From Bryobacter sp. (lineage in GTDB: Bacteria > Acidobacteriota > Terriglobia > Bryobacterales > Bryobacteraceae), in NCBI GenBank assembly GCA_022843625.1, contig JALHNH010000026.1:33060-97059 (forward strand): a stretch of 64,000 bases of DNA. The letters run 5' to 3'. Below, piece after piece: positions 26,693 through 36,077 of the stretch (position 1 is its first letter; each line of letters starts with the position of its first letter). The notes beneath the pieces are model-generated. The model was not told where the DNA came from and searched no databases. It saw only the letters and a list, made by a program, of their open reading frames with translations. The translations under genes were made by a program, and so were the position numbers.

Positions 26693-27109
26693 ATGAAAAA
26701 AATGATTCTCCTGGCTGCCGGCATCTGCGGCGTCTTTGGCTTGGGCTATGTCAGCGGCGCTGGCGCTGCATCGAAGAACCACGTATTCGAGCTCCGCACC
26801 TACACCACCCCAGACGGCAAGCTCGACGACCTCAACGCCCGCTTCCGCAACCACACCCTCAAGATCTTCGAAAAGCACGGCATGAAGAACGTCGTCTACG
26901 GTGTCCCCTCAGAAGGCCCCACCTCCAAGAACACTCTTATCTACCTCCTGCAACACGATAGCCGTGATGCCGCCAAGGCAAGTTGGGACAAGTTCCGCAC
27001 CGATGCCGATTGGGTCAAAGCCCGCACCGCCAGCGAAGTCAACGGCAAGCTCACCACCAAAGTCGAAAGCGTCTTCCTCGAACCCACCGATTACAGCCCT
27101 ATGAAGTAA
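26693..27109 (+). CDS. Exported NIPSNAP-family protein
   Basis: An N-terminal signal peptide or anchor (about 1-26) precedes a single NIPSNAP-type ferredoxin-like domain opening with VFELRTYTTPDGKLDDLNARF. The function of bacterial NIPSNAP proteins is not settled. AAGGAC lies about 8 bases before the ATG. The 3' end overlaps the antiporter gene by 11 bp in convergent orientation. Confidence 0.88.
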   Translation: MKKMILLAAGICGVFGLGYVSGAGAASKNHVFELRTYTTPDGKLDDLNARFRNHTLKIFEKHGMKNVVYGVPSEGPTSKNTLIYLLQHDSRDAAKASWDKFRTDADWVKARTASEVNGKLTTKVESVFLEPTDYSPMK

Positions 27110-28700
27110 GCGCTATCTGCGCCATGGCGACGCCGCCTTCCCGCTCCGGCTGGATCGCGGCGTCGGCCCCCATTTCCATCAGCTTTGTCACATGCGGCTC
27201 ATTCACAGCCCGCGCAACAATTTTCAATCCTCGCTTCACATTCCTTGCCCGCTCGATTGCCATCTCAACCGTAACCGCGTTTGGCATTGTCAGAATCAAG
27301 GCCCGGGCCTTTCCCACATTTGCTGCATGTTGAATCTCCGGGCTTGTAATGTCGCCCCATATTGATTCAACGCCAATATCAGCCAAATCCGCATACAGGA
27401 CATAGTCCGACTCAACCACAACCACAGCAATACCCGCCTCAAGCAAGCTCTCCACAGCGCCCCGCCCACTGCGTCCATACCCTGCCACCACCACATGCCC
27501 CTCCGCCTCACTCTGCTCTGCCTGACCACCCGCCACAACAACCTTACGCCGGAAAATCCTCCCCAGCGGCACCGCGAACGAAGAAACCACCGGCGATAGC
27601 GCCATCGTCAGCACCGTGCAAGTAAGCGCCAAATCATAAGTCGGCTTGCTCAACGCTCCAGACGACAAACCCGCACGGGCCAGCACAAACGAAAACTCGC
27701 CAATCTGGCTCAACCCCAGGCCCACAATCCACGGTGCCATATTCACATACCCAAAGGCTCTCGTCGAAAAGCCCATCACCACCGCCTTCAAGACAAAGAT
27801 AAGCAAAACCACAACCACTATTTGCCCGATATTGGAAACCACATAAGCCGGCTCAAACAACATCCCCACACTCACAAAAAACAGAAGCCCAAACACATCC
27901 CGCAACGGCACCACATCGCTCAACGCCTGATGGCTAAACTCAGACTCGCTCAGCACAATACCAGCCACAAAGGCACCCAGCGCAAACGACAACCCCACCG
28001 CGTGAGTTGCATAACCCACCCCCATTCCAACCGCGACAACCGATACCAGAAACAACTCCCGGGATCCCCACGACAGCACGCGCTTGAGCAACAACGGCAA
28101 CACCCGCGTCCCCACAAAATAAACGCCAGCCAGAAATACCGCTGCCACCCCGATAGCTTTCCCCACCTTCAGCACCACACCATCCAGATCATTGAGCTGC
28201 GGCAATATCGTCAGCATTGGGATCACCGCCAGATCCTGCACCACCAGCAACCCCACCATCACCCGGCTCGCCAGTGTCGCCGTAACTCCCGCCGCTGACA
28301 GGGTCTTCAGCACTACCATCGTGCTCGACAAAGAAACCATCGCCCCTAACCAGATCGATTCCGTAACCGCAATCCCCAACAGCCGGTTCGCAGCCACAGC
28401 TGTCAACCCGCAGATCACCACGATCTGAATCGGCCCCCCGATCAGCGCAACCTTCTTCACTGGTCCAAGATCGCGAAACGAAATTTCAAGCCCCAGCGAA
28501 AATAAGAGCAGCGCCACCCCAATCTCGGCCAACAGCTCAATATCGCGCACCTGCACAACTGTCGGCCCGGCTGTGTGTGGCCCCACAATCACCCCCGCAG
28601 CAACATAGCCCACCAGCAACGGCAACCGCACTAAGCGCGCTAGCATCCCACCAATCAATCCGGCCAAAATGATCAAAACAAAGTCTGCGGCAATTCCCAA
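27099..28700 (-). CDS. KefB-like monovalent cation:proton antiporter with RCK domain
   Basis: Twelve to thirteen membrane segments (residues 5-375), including the ALLLFSLGLEISFRDL segment typical of the CPA2 family, are followed by a TrkA-N/RCK domain with VVVAGYGRSGRGAVESLLEAG near 400. Such proteins exchange potassium or sodium for protons and are gated by nucleotide binding at the RCK domain. Length 533 is in the family range. There is no adjacent kefF-type subunit gene. Confidence 0.92.
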   Translation of the reverse strand: MGIAADFVLIILAGLIGGMLARLVRLPLLVGYVAAGVIVGPHTAGPTVVQVRDIELLAEIGVALLLFSLGLEISFRDLGPVKKVALIGGPIQIVVICGLTAVAANRLLGIAVTESIWLGAMVSLSSTMVVLKTLSAAGVTATLASRVMVGLLVVQDLAVIPMLTILPQLNDLDGVVLKVGKAIGVAAVFLAGVYFVGTRVLPLLLKRVLSWGSRELFLVSVVAVGMGVGYATHAVGLSFALGAFVAGIVLSESEFSHQALSDVVPLRDVFGLLFFVSVGMLFEPAYVVSNIGQIVVVVLLIFVLKAVVMGFSTRAFGYVNMAPWIVGLGLSQIGEFSFVLARAGLSSGALSKPTYDLALTCTVLTMALSPVVSSFAVPLGRIFRRKVVVAGGQAEQSEAEGHVVVAGYGRSGRGAVESLLEAGIAVVVVESDYVLYADLADIGVESIWGDITSPEIQHAANVGKARALILTMPNAVTVEMAIERARNVKRGLKIVARAVNEPHVTKLMEMGADAAIQPEREGGVAMAQIALTS

Positions 28701-28755
28701 TGATTCTACTTTCTAAAGCAAGCTTAACCAATCACAACGGGAATAGAATAGAAAC

Positions 28756-31212
28756 ATGCGAAATGTCTTCTTGCCCCTGATCTCAATCAGCTTGGGCTTT
28801 GGTGCCGATTTCGCCACTGATGTACAACCAGTGCTCGCCAAGCGCTGTGTCATGTGCCACGGTGGTGCTCAACAACTCGCCGGTGTTCGTCTCGACAACA
28901 GCACCGACGCCATGAAGGGCGGCTATTCCGGCCCCATCATCACCGCCGGCAAAGCAGACGCGTCCAAGATCATCGAGCGTGTCACATCCAAAAAAGACGG
29001 CTTCCGCATGCCCCCCATGGGCCCACCCTTGAGCGACGCTGAAGTCGCCGGCCTCAAGACCTGGATCAACGAAGGCGCCACCTGGCCTGCTGGCCTCACC
29101 ATCGGCAAAGCAACCACGCGCAAGACCACCCACTGGGCCTTCCAGCCCCTCTGGCAAGGCGCTCTACCTCCAGTCAAGAACACCACCTGGCCAAAGAATC
29201 CAATCGACAACTTCACCCTCGCCAAGCTCGAATCGCAAAACATACCCCCCTCACCGGAAGCCACCAAACTCACCCTCCTCCGCCGCGTCGCCCTCGACCT
29301 CACCGGCCTCCCACCCTCGCAGGAGCTCACTCGCACCTACCTCGCGGACACTCGTCCAGACGCCTACGAGCGCGCTGTCGATCAGCTCCTCAAAGCCCCG
29401 CAATACGGCGAGCGCTGGGCCCGACAGTGGCTCGATCTCGCACGCTACGCCGACACCGACGGCTTCGAAAAAGACCTCGCCCGCCCCTACGCCTGGCGCT
29501 GGCGCAACTACGTCATCGACAGCCTCAACGCTGACAAGCCCTTCAACCAGTTCACCATCGAACAACTTGCCGGAGACCTCCTCCCAAACCCAACGCTCGA
29601 ACAAAAAGTAGCCACCGGTTTCCACCGCAACACTCTTATCAATCGTGAAGCCGGAGTCACCCGCGCCGAAGACCGCTTCGACACACTCGTCAACCGCGTC
29701 AACACAACATCTACCACCTGGATGGGCCTCACCATGGGCTGTTCCCAGTGCCACGATCACAAATACGACCCCATCTCGCAAAAAGAATATTACGCAACGA
29801 TGGCGGTCTTCTCGAAAAGCTACGACACCACCATCGATGCCCCCATGCCCGGCGAACTCGGCCCCTGGCTGGCAGACCGTGCAACCTATCTCAAGAAGCG
29901 CGAAGACATCCTGAAGAGCGCCCCCATCGACGAATGGTTCGCCCGCTGGCAAACCAAGATGCGTGCCGCCATCACCAACCCCGGCGTCGACGGCGAATGG
30001 GATTTCTCAGTCACCAGCTTCCGCGTCATGTTCGATCACGCAGAACGCGTCATGATGATGCCGGCCGAGCAACGCAGTGAGCGCGACGCCTGGCGCCTCC
30101 TCACCTACTTCCTCAACAACCCGAGCCACACCGTACGCGGCGAAAAAGAGAACATCGAAAAACTCAAAACCGTCAAAGAGCAGATCAAGAAGCTCGAAGA
30201 CGAAACTGCCAAGCTCACTCAGGCCTACGTAGTCATTCCCGATCCCACCGCTCCAGCGCAACGCCTCGCCGTTCGGGGTGATTGGAAGACCCCCGGCATC
30301 GAAGTCCAACCGGGCACCCTCGCTGTCCTGCCCGAATTCAAACCCGGCAACGAACCAGAACGCCTCGCCTACGCCAAGTGGCTCGTAAGCGATGCGAATT
30401 TCCTCACACCGCGAGTCATCGTCAACCGCTACTGGCAGGAATTCTTCGGCCGTGGCATCGTCAAGACCAGCGAAGATTTCGGCCTCCAGGGCGACAAGCC
30501 CTCCCACCCCGAACTCCTCGACTATCTCGCTCGCGAGTTCCAAACCAAAGGCTGGTCCGTCAAGCAGCTCCACCGCTCTATCGTCACCAGCGCGACATAC
30601 CGGCAAAGCTCCAAGGCTCGCCCCGAAGTAGCCGAGATCGATCCTGACAACGCACTCCTCGCCCGCCAGAGCCGCATCCGTCTCAGCGCCGAAGCGATCC
30701 GTGATTCTGCCCTTGCCGCCAGCGGCCTCTTGAACACCCAACTCGGCGGCCCCAGCGTAAGGCCCCCCCAACCCAAAGGCGTTTCTGAGCTAGTCTACGG
30801 CGGAGCCAAATGGAACGAGAGCGCCGGCACCGACAAGTATCGTCGAGGCCTCTACATCTTCTTTCAGCGCACAGCCCCTTACCCCATGCTCGGCAACTTC
30901 GACGCGCCCGACATGACCGTCGCCTGCAGTCGCCGTCGCACCTCTAATTCCCCGCTACAAGCGTTGAACCTCCTCAACGACCCCGTCTTCTACGAATCCG
31001 CTCAGGCCCTCGCCTACCGCGTGCAGACCGAAGCACCTGCCGAAGTCGAAGCCAAAATCAACACCGCCTTCGAGCTCGCCCTCGGCCGCAAAGCCAACCC
31101 CCGCGAACTCACCCGACTCAAGAAATACCTGGATGAACAGCCGCCCGCAACCGCCTGGACAGGCCTCGCCCGCATCATCCTCAACACCGACGAATTCATC
31201 GTAAGAGAGTAG
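28756..31212 (+). CDS. PSD1 / DUF1549-DUF1553 protein with cytochrome c-like N-terminus
   Basis: A signal peptide (1-16) leads into a planctomycete-type cytochrome c domain with heme motif CVMCHGG (C31, C34, H35). The DUF1549 region (about 130-345, with ERWARQWLDLARYADTDG) and DUF1553 region (about 530-790, with WQEFFGRGIVKTSEDFG) follow. Length is 818 residues. These proteins are common in Planctomycetes and Acidobacteriota, always with a DUF1501 partner, as here 6 bp downstream. Their job is not established; an extracellular oxidative role, possibly with glycans, is inferred in the literature. Confidence 0.93.
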   Translation: MRNVFLPLISISLGFGADFATDVQPVLAKRCVMCHGGAQQLAGVRLDNSTDAMKGGYSGPIITAGKADASKIIERVTSKKDGFRMPPMGPPLSDAEVAGLKTWINEGATWPAGLTIGKATTRKTTHWAFQPLWQGALPPVKNTTWPKNPIDNFTLAKLESQNIPPSPEATKLTLLRRVALDLTGLPPSQELTRTYLADTRPDAYERAVDQLLKAPQYGERWARQWLDLARYADTDGFEKDLARPYAWRWRNYVIDSLNADKPFNQFTIEQLAGDLLPNPTLEQKVATGFHRNTLINREAGVTRAEDRFDTLVNRVNTTSTTWMGLTMGCSQCHDHKYDPISQKEYYATMAVFSKSYDTTIDAPMPGELGPWLADRATYLKKREDILKSAPIDEWFARWQTKMRAAITNPGVDGEWDFSVTSFRVMFDHAERVMMMPAEQRSERDAWRLLTYFLNNPSHTVRGEKENIEKLKTVKEQIKKLEDETAKLTQAYVVIPDPTAPAQRLAVRGDWKTPGIEVQPGTLAVLPEFKPGNEPERLAYAKWLVSDANFLTPRVIVNRYWQEFFGRGIVKTSEDFGLQGDKPSHPELLDYLAREFQTKGWSVKQLHRSIVTSATYRQSSKARPEVAEIDPDNALLARQSRIRLSAEAIRDSALAASGLLNTQLGGPSVRPPQPKGVSELVYGGAKWNESAGTDKYRRGLYIFFQRTAPYPMLGNFDAPDMTVACSRRRTSNSPLQALNLLNDPVFYESAQALAYRVQTEAPAEVEAKINTAFELALGRKANPRELTRLKKYLDEQPPATAWTGLARIILNTDEFIVRE

Positions 31213-31218
31213 CCACCC

Positions 31219-32622
31219 ATGAACCCACGCAGAGACTTCCTCAAGAGCATTGGCGGCGGCATCGGAATGATGGCCCTCGGCGACCTGCTCACACGCGACG
31301 GCTACGCCGCCAGCCTCAACCCGCTCTCCCCCAAGAAGCCACACTTCCTCGGCAAAGCCAAGCGCGTCATCTACATGTTCATGGAGGGCGGCCCAAGCCA
31401 GATGGACTTGTTCGACCCCAAACCCGAACTCGTCAAATGGCACGGCAAGAGCCTCCCCGAGAGCTTCACCAAAGACCTCAAGCTCGCCTTCATCAAACCC
31501 AGCGCCGCCGTCCTCGGCAGCCCGCGCGTCTTCACCAAACACGGCCAGTCCGGTATGGAACTCAGCGATTACATCCCCCACATCGCAAAGCAAGCCGACA
31601 ACCTCTGCCTCGTCCGCAGCGTCCACACCGAGGCCTTCAATCACCACCCCGGCCAGCTCCTCATGTTCACGGGCTCAACCGTTCCGGGTCGCCCAACCCT
31701 AGGCGCATGGAGCGTCTACGGCTTGGGTAGCGAGAGCGAAAACCTTCCCGGCTTCGTGGTCTTAAGCTCCGGCGCTGGCACTAGCGGCGGAGCCTCCAAC
31801 TTCTCGAGCGGCTTCCTGCCCTCGACGTATCAGGGCACCCAGTTCCGCAGCGGCAACGATCCCATCCTCTACATGTCGAACCCCGACGGTGTCGACTCAA
31901 AAGCTCAGCGCGCCACCATCGACGCGATCTCTGACATCAACAAAGAACATCTCGACGAAACTGGCGACCAGGAAATCGCCTCCCGCATGGCCGCCTACGA
32001 ACTGGCTTATCGAATGCAGGTAGCAGGCCCAGAACTCGTCGACTTCTCCAAAGAATCACAAGCCACCCTCGACATGTACGGCATCGGCAAAGAACCCACC
32101 AATCAGTTCTCCACCAACTGCCTGCTGGCACGCCGCCTAGTCGAACGAGGCACAAGATTCATCCTCATGATGCACGCCTCCTGGGACCAGCACACCAACC
32201 TCAACAAGGGCCTCAAGACAAACTGCGAAAAGACCGACCAGGGCACTGCAGCTTTGATCCAGGACTTGAAGCAGCGAGGTCTCCTCGAAGACACTCTCAT
32301 CGTTTGGGGAGGCGAATTCGGTCGCACTCCAATGCAGGAAGTCCGCAACACGCTAGACCCGGACAATGCAGGAAGAGACCACCATCCCAACGCCTACTCA
32401 ATGTTCCTGGCCGGAGGCGGAGTCAAGTCCGGAGCGGTCATCGGAGCCACCGACGATCTAGGCTTCACCATCACCCAAGACCCCGTTGGCGTCCACGACC
32501 TGCAAGCGACAATCATGCACTGTCTCGGCTTCGACCACACCAGGCTAACTTACCGCTTTATGGGACGCGACTTCCGCCTAACCGACGTTAGCGGCGAAGT
32601 CATCAAGAAGATGCTCGCCTAG
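31219..32622 (+). CDS. DUF1501 protein, Tat-exported
   Basis: A twin-arginine leader (MNPRRDFLKSIGGG) starts the 467-residue protein. The DUF1501 fold resembles alkaline-phosphatase/sulfatase-like proteins; visible segments are MFMEGGPSQMDLFDPKP, HHPGQLLMFTGS and WGGEFGRTPM. It is the constant partner of the PSD1-type cytochrome protein and lies 6 bp after it, so they are made together. Both appear to act outside the cytoplasm, one through Sec and the other through Tat. Confidence 0.93.
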   Translation: MNPRRDFLKSIGGGIGMMALGDLLTRDGYAASLNPLSPKKPHFLGKAKRVIYMFMEGGPSQMDLFDPKPELVKWHGKSLPESFTKDLKLAFIKPSAAVLGSPRVFTKHGQSGMELSDYIPHIAKQADNLCLVRSVHTEAFNHHPGQLLMFTGSTVPGRPTLGAWSVYGLGSESENLPGFVVLSSGAGTSGGASNFSSGFLPSTYQGTQFRSGNDPILYMSNPDGVDSKAQRATIDAISDINKEHLDETGDQEIASRMAAYELAYRMQVAGPELVDFSKESQATLDMYGIGKEPTNQFSTNCLLARRLVERGTRFILMMHASWDQHTNLNKGLKTNCEKTDQGTAALIQDLKQRGLLEDTLIVWGGEFGRTPMQEVRNTLDPDNAGRDHHPNAYSMFLAGGGVKSGAVIGATDDLGFTITQDPVGVHDLQATIMHCLGFDHTRLTYRFMGRDFRLTDVSGEVIKKMLA

Positions 32623-32657
32623 CCACCCAACCGTCATTTCTGAAATACTATCAGCCA

Positions 32658-33026
32658 ATGACAAATGAACAACTCAAATCCATAGCCGACGCATACTTTA
32701 GCGGCTTGATTGCAGCGGACCTAGCTGCCGTTCCTTATCATGATCAAGTAATCTTCCGCACACCATTAGCAGAAGGGGGGAGCGAATGCCCGATCGTCGG
32801 GAAAGAAGCAGTGCTTGGTTTCTTCTCCGGTATTTATGCGGCTCTCGAATCCGTCAACGTCATCGACTACTTCTTTAACGAAGACGCAAAAGCGCTCTCT
32901 GTCCAAGCCAAATTTGTGCTCAAATCAGGCAAGTCTCTGCGAGTGATGGATCTCTTCGTTGTAGATGCCAATGGCCAAGTGACTGAGCAGGAAAACCACT
33001 ACGATCCTCGCCCTGCCCTCGGATGA
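32658..33026 (+). CDS. NTF2-like / SnoaL-like protein
   Basis: A 122-residue single-domain protein with a helix-rich start (EQLKSIADAYFSGLIAAD) and alternating strands ending in NHYDPRPA, in keeping with the cone-shaped NTF2/SnoaL fold. No signal peptide. Members include isomerases, cyclases and binding proteins; no specific activity can be assigned. Its stop lies one base from that of the convergent CadC/TolB-like gene. Confidence 0.75.
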   Translation: MTNEQLKSIADAYFSGLIAADLAAVPYHDQVIFRTPLAEGGSECPIVGKEAVLGFFSGIYAALESVNVIDYFFNEDAKALSVQAKFVLKSGKSLRVMDLFVVDANGQVTEQENHYDPRPALG

Positions 33027-33027
33027 T

Positions 33028-35097
33028 TCAACGGCTTCGCCGCGACACCATCAAATCCCCGCTCCGCGGCCCTTGCACTCCGTAATACAGTCGCTGATGT
33101 CCAGGCGAGACAGTCCAGAGCATTCGCACACCAGGAAGCGGATCCACTACCAACTTTGACTTGCCAGTCGCAAAGTCATGAAAGCGAATTCCCGGCTCAC
33201 TCGCCAATCCAGTCAAGTAGTAAATCCCTGCTCGCGTTGTTGTAAAATTTCGGGTCATCACCGAAGGGATAACGACATGCTCACCACCTGATGGATCCAA
33301 CCAGAACAAAGGCCCCTGGCGTTCATCGTTTCTGCGGAAATATAGTCCTGGCCGCCCCTCCACTTCCTCTCCAATATGCCCGCCGTTGCGAGTGACCTTC
33401 ACTGCATCTCCGCCTTCGAGTGCCTGCTTCCAAATCTCAAAACGGCCTGACCTCTTCGAAGTAAAGTAAACATGCTTCCCATTGGGAGACCAACGCGGCA
33501 ACACATCGTCACCCGAGGCCGCCGTAAATCTTCTCAACCCTGTCCCGTCAGGCCTGACAAGATACAAATCACGCTCCTTCTCTTCCACACCATCAAACAC
33601 GATCCAACGCCCATCGGGTGAATACCGGGGAGTTCCCATTGCATGACCGCGAAAGGGAATAAACGGTCCGGCATTTTCACCGTTCAACCCAGCTTTCCAA
33701 ACCTGAAAACTTCCGGCCCGCCGATTCTCAAATACCAGACAACACCCATCCGGTGACTCTATTGTCGTCGTGTCATTTCGTGTTGAAGTCAATACAGCCA
33801 CAGGCTCTCCTCCCGCTACGCCAGGTGCCGAAAGAGGCAATCGCCAGATATGACTCGTCCCCCAATACCGCGAATAGTAAAGGTCCCCATTGCGGGAGAA
33901 AGTCGGATTCCAACCGTCCTCGCCCACCAACATAGGTTCGGCTTCGCGCCCGCTTCCTACTTCCAAAGCCCACAACCTCACACGCCCCCAATCCCCTGAA
34001 GCAAAGACGATCCGCTTCCCGTCAGGGCTCCAGGCCGGGCTCCGGTTCCACCTCTGCTTCCAAACCAATCGCGACTCCTGGCCCACCGCTTCTCCGGCCG
34101 CATTCAATTCAAGGGTCCACAACTCACTCACCCCGGCTGCAAGATCCCGGGCAAAGACCAATCGTCGCCCATCGGGTGAAATTGCCGGGTCCGAGTCCCC
34201 GCGTGCGGCTGTTAGCGGGGCCGAAGTCAACTGCCGCTTCTTACGATCCTCCAGAGTCAGGAGATAAATGGAAAGAGGCTCTCCCGGCTGATTTCGATCC
34301 GAAAAGAACAAGCCCTTGCCATCGGGCATCCATGCCACAAAAGGCCCCGGTTGGCCGTAGTCGGCATGATGCGGTGCGGGCACTTCCGCTACTTCCAATT
34401 CAGTACCGCTCGTCAAATCGAGCAACACAACCGCAGCGGAAGCGCTCTTATGCCTCAAGTAGGCGATTCGCTTGCCGTCAGGTGAAAATGCCGGCCCGGA
34501 CTCATGTTCCGCACGCGCCGCAATCGCCTTCAATTTTCGATCTTTCAAATTTAACAAAAAGAGATCGCTCGACCCACTCCCTTTTGTCCACGCAAACGCC
34601 AGCTTCTCCCCGTCCGGAGAAACCGTTGGGGTCAATTCATCCCCTTCAAATCCAGTCACAGGGTCTGCCGTAACAAACCTGGGGCTTTCGATAGAACGAC
34701 TGCTCCTCAAGGCCAATCCAATCATCGACACCAGTGTCACGCCTGCCACAATCCAGAGCGTCCGGCGCGGAAAACTCCGCGTCCTAACCTCTATTACCTT
34801 TTCGCCCACACCCAACCGATACCCAAGCCGTGGCACCGTCAGAATCGCTTCCGGGTTCAACACTTTTCTCAATTTGGCGATAGCCTGTGTAAGATTCGAC
34901 TCGTCCACAAATTCCCCGCCCCATGCCTTACGAAGTAAATCTTCTTTACTAACCACATCCCCATCGGCATCCATCAGGGCAAACAGCACCAACTGCGTCC
35001 GATGCGGCAACACAACAGTCACTCCGTCCACGCGCACCGCTTGCCTCGCGCGATCCACCTCGGCCCTGCCTATTCGAATTGCCTCCATCGATCCCAA
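33028..35097 (-). CDS. CadC-like winged-helix protein fused to a TolB-type beta-propeller
   Basis: Residues 5-100 form an OmpR/PhoB-type winged helix (LPHRTQLVLFALM, NLTQAIAKLRKVL, VPRLGYRLG). One TM segment follows at about 112-131. The rest (150-690) has six or more PD40/WD40-like repeats with SPDGKRIAY- or SPDGRWIVF-type strands. The plan is that of membrane-anchored one-component regulators with an outer sensor propeller, a form common in Acidobacteriota. The ligand and target promoter are unknown. A start three codons downstream is also possible. Confidence 0.88.
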   Translation of the reverse strand: MGSMEAIRIGRAEVDRARQAVRVDGVTVVLPHRTQLVLFALMDADGDVVSKEDLLRKAWGGEFVDESNLTQAIAKLRKVLNPEAILTVPRLGYRLGVGEKVIEVRTRSFPRRTLWIVAGVTLVSMIGLALRSSRSIESPRFVTADPVTGFEGDELTPTVSPDGEKLAFAWTKGSGSSDLFLLNLKDRKLKAIAARAEHESGPAFSPDGKRIAYLRHKSASAAVVLLDLTSGTELEVAEVPAPHHADYGQPGPFVAWMPDGKGLFFSDRNQPGEPLSIYLLTLEDRKKRQLTSAPLTAARGDSDPAISPDGRRLVFARDLAAGVSELWTLELNAAGEAVGQESRLVWKQRWNRSPAWSPDGKRIVFASGDWGRVRLWALEVGSGREAEPMLVGEDGWNPTFSRNGDLYYSRYWGTSHIWRLPLSAPGVAGGEPVAVLTSTRNDTTTIESPDGCCLVFENRRAGSFQVWKAGLNGENAGPFIPFRGHAMGTPRYSPDGRWIVFDGVEEKERDLYLVRPDGTGLRRFTAASGDDVLPRWSPNGKHVYFTSKRSGRFEIWKQALEGGDAVKVTRNGGHIGEEVEGRPGLYFRRNDERQGPLFWLDPSGGEHVVIPSVMTRNFTTTRAGIYYLTGLASEPGIRFHDFATGKSKLVVDPLPGVRMLWTVSPGHQRLYYGVQGPRSGDLMVSRRSR

Positions 35098-35225
35098 AGT
35101 CTATCGCACCCGGTAACTCGTTGCATTCCTAACTATTCCCAACTTTTCACCGCTCTTCACTTGCTCCAAAATCGAATTCCAGCAAACATGGCAATCACGA
35201 TCTTCAATCAACAAAAGGAAAACTC

Positions 35226-35615
35226 ATGCAAAGCTACATAACGGATTACGATGCAATTCTCGAAGCCATCCACCTTTACAACCAGGGGCTCCAGGCAGGC
35301 TCAAGCGCAATCATGAAGCCCGCCTTTCATCCCGCCTCCACTTTCTTCGGTTACTTTCAGGGCCAACTTCTCGCAGGCTCAACCCAAATGCTCTTCGATT
35401 GGGTGGATGGCAATGGCCCCGCAGCCGCAACCCGCTCAAGCGTCGCCAGCGTGGACATTCTCCGAACTGTCGCCGTCGTCCGGCTGGAGATGGAGAACCT
35501 CGACGGCAAGCTCGCCGGTTCCCCGGGAGCCACTCTATCCGACCTATTCCAGCTCATCAAGATCGACGGCAACTGGGTGATCTCGCAAAAGTCTTTCCAC
35601 TGGCACGCCTATTAA
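35226..35615 (+). CDS. Putative lumazine-binding/NTF2-like protein
   Basis: A 129-residue protein with YNQGLQAGSSAIMKPAFHP and a C-terminal LFQLIKIDGNWVISQKSFH, matching the putative lumazine-binding group of the NTF2 fold. AAAGGAAAA precedes the ATG by a few bases. It faces the CadC/TolB-like gene head to head, so that regulator could control it; this is a guess from position only. Confidence 0.8.
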   Translation: MQSYITDYDAILEAIHLYNQGLQAGSSAIMKPAFHPASTFFGYFQGQLLAGSTQMLFDWVDGNGPAAATRSSVASVDILRTVAVVRLEMENLDGKLAGSPGATLSDLFQLIKIDGNWVISQKSFHWHAY

Positions 35616-35634
35616 GTAAGCGGACCTCAATCCG

Positions 35635-35676
35635 GGGAGATACCCTTCAACCGCCTTCTGCGGCATCTCCCGACAT
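35635..35676 (+). terminator. Possible terminator after the NTF2-like gene
   Basis: GGGAGAT (35635-35641) pairs with ATCTCCC (35665-35671) and is followed by GACATTTTC. A 23-nt loop and a weak T run make it a marginal candidate. Confidence 0.35.
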
Positions 35677-35736
35677 TTTCATTAAGCGCATGCACCGGCA
35701 CGATAATCCAGCCAAATCGCAGCCTATACTAAGGCC

Positions 35737-35931
35737 ATGAATTACCGGATTTTCCCAGAATACGATGCAGAGACCGAACAATACTCTGTAGTCTGCCCAG
35801 AACTTCCAGGCTGTGCTTCCTTCGGTGACTCCGAAGAAGAAGCAATGGCAGACATCAAAGAAGCGATTGATCTCTACCTTGCCCCTGACCTTCCGCTAGA
35901 GCACGCAGGGCCACCTCCTCCGCAACGCTAG
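35737..35931 (+). CDS. HicB-like single-domain protein (orphan antitoxin-like)
   Basis: A 64-residue protein with the HicB partial RNase H-like fold: YRIFPEYDAETEQYSVVCPELPGCASFGDSEEEAMADIKEAI. HicB proteins usually pair with the HicA mRNA interferase, which is normally adjacent, but I see no HicA frame on either side. AAGG lies just before the ATG. Its 3' end runs into an antisense DUF433 gene. It may be a solitary regulator or a TA remnant. Confidence 0.8.
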   Translation: MNYRIFPEYDAETEQYSVVCPELPGCASFGDSEEEAMADIKEAIDLYLAPDLPLEHAGPPPPQR

Positions 35932-36077
35932 GAAACTGATGCAAGAACTCCGCCAGCGGATACCCCCCCTTCAAGATAATCAACCAAGTTCTTGAAAGGC
36001 ACGCGAGTCCCGCGAAAGCAAGCCATCCCGTTCATGATCTTCGGGTCACTCAGGATCACTGCTTCATCATTTATCAA
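35855..36077 (-). pseudogene. DUF433-family gene with a frameshift at a G7 tract
   Basis: The minus strand encodes LSDPKIMNGMACFRGTRVPF and continues KNLVDYLEGG, an unmistakable DUF433 (VapB-like antitoxin) start. A run of seven Gs (35963-35969) then breaks the frame and gives a stop at 35928-35930. With six Gs the frame continues as YPLAEFLHQFPSVAEE, the expected family sequence, to a stop at 35855. There is no ATG; the start would be TTG (36077), overlapping the upstream dehydrogenase stop, or an internal GTG. The usual DUF5615 toxin partner is absent. It could be phase-variable, decayed, or a sequencing error. Confidence 0.7.

Noticed and set aside
35737..36077. A complete HicAB or VapBC-type toxin-antitoxin locus
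   Set aside because: Neither a HicA nor a DUF5615/PIN toxin frame is present next to the antitoxin-like genes.
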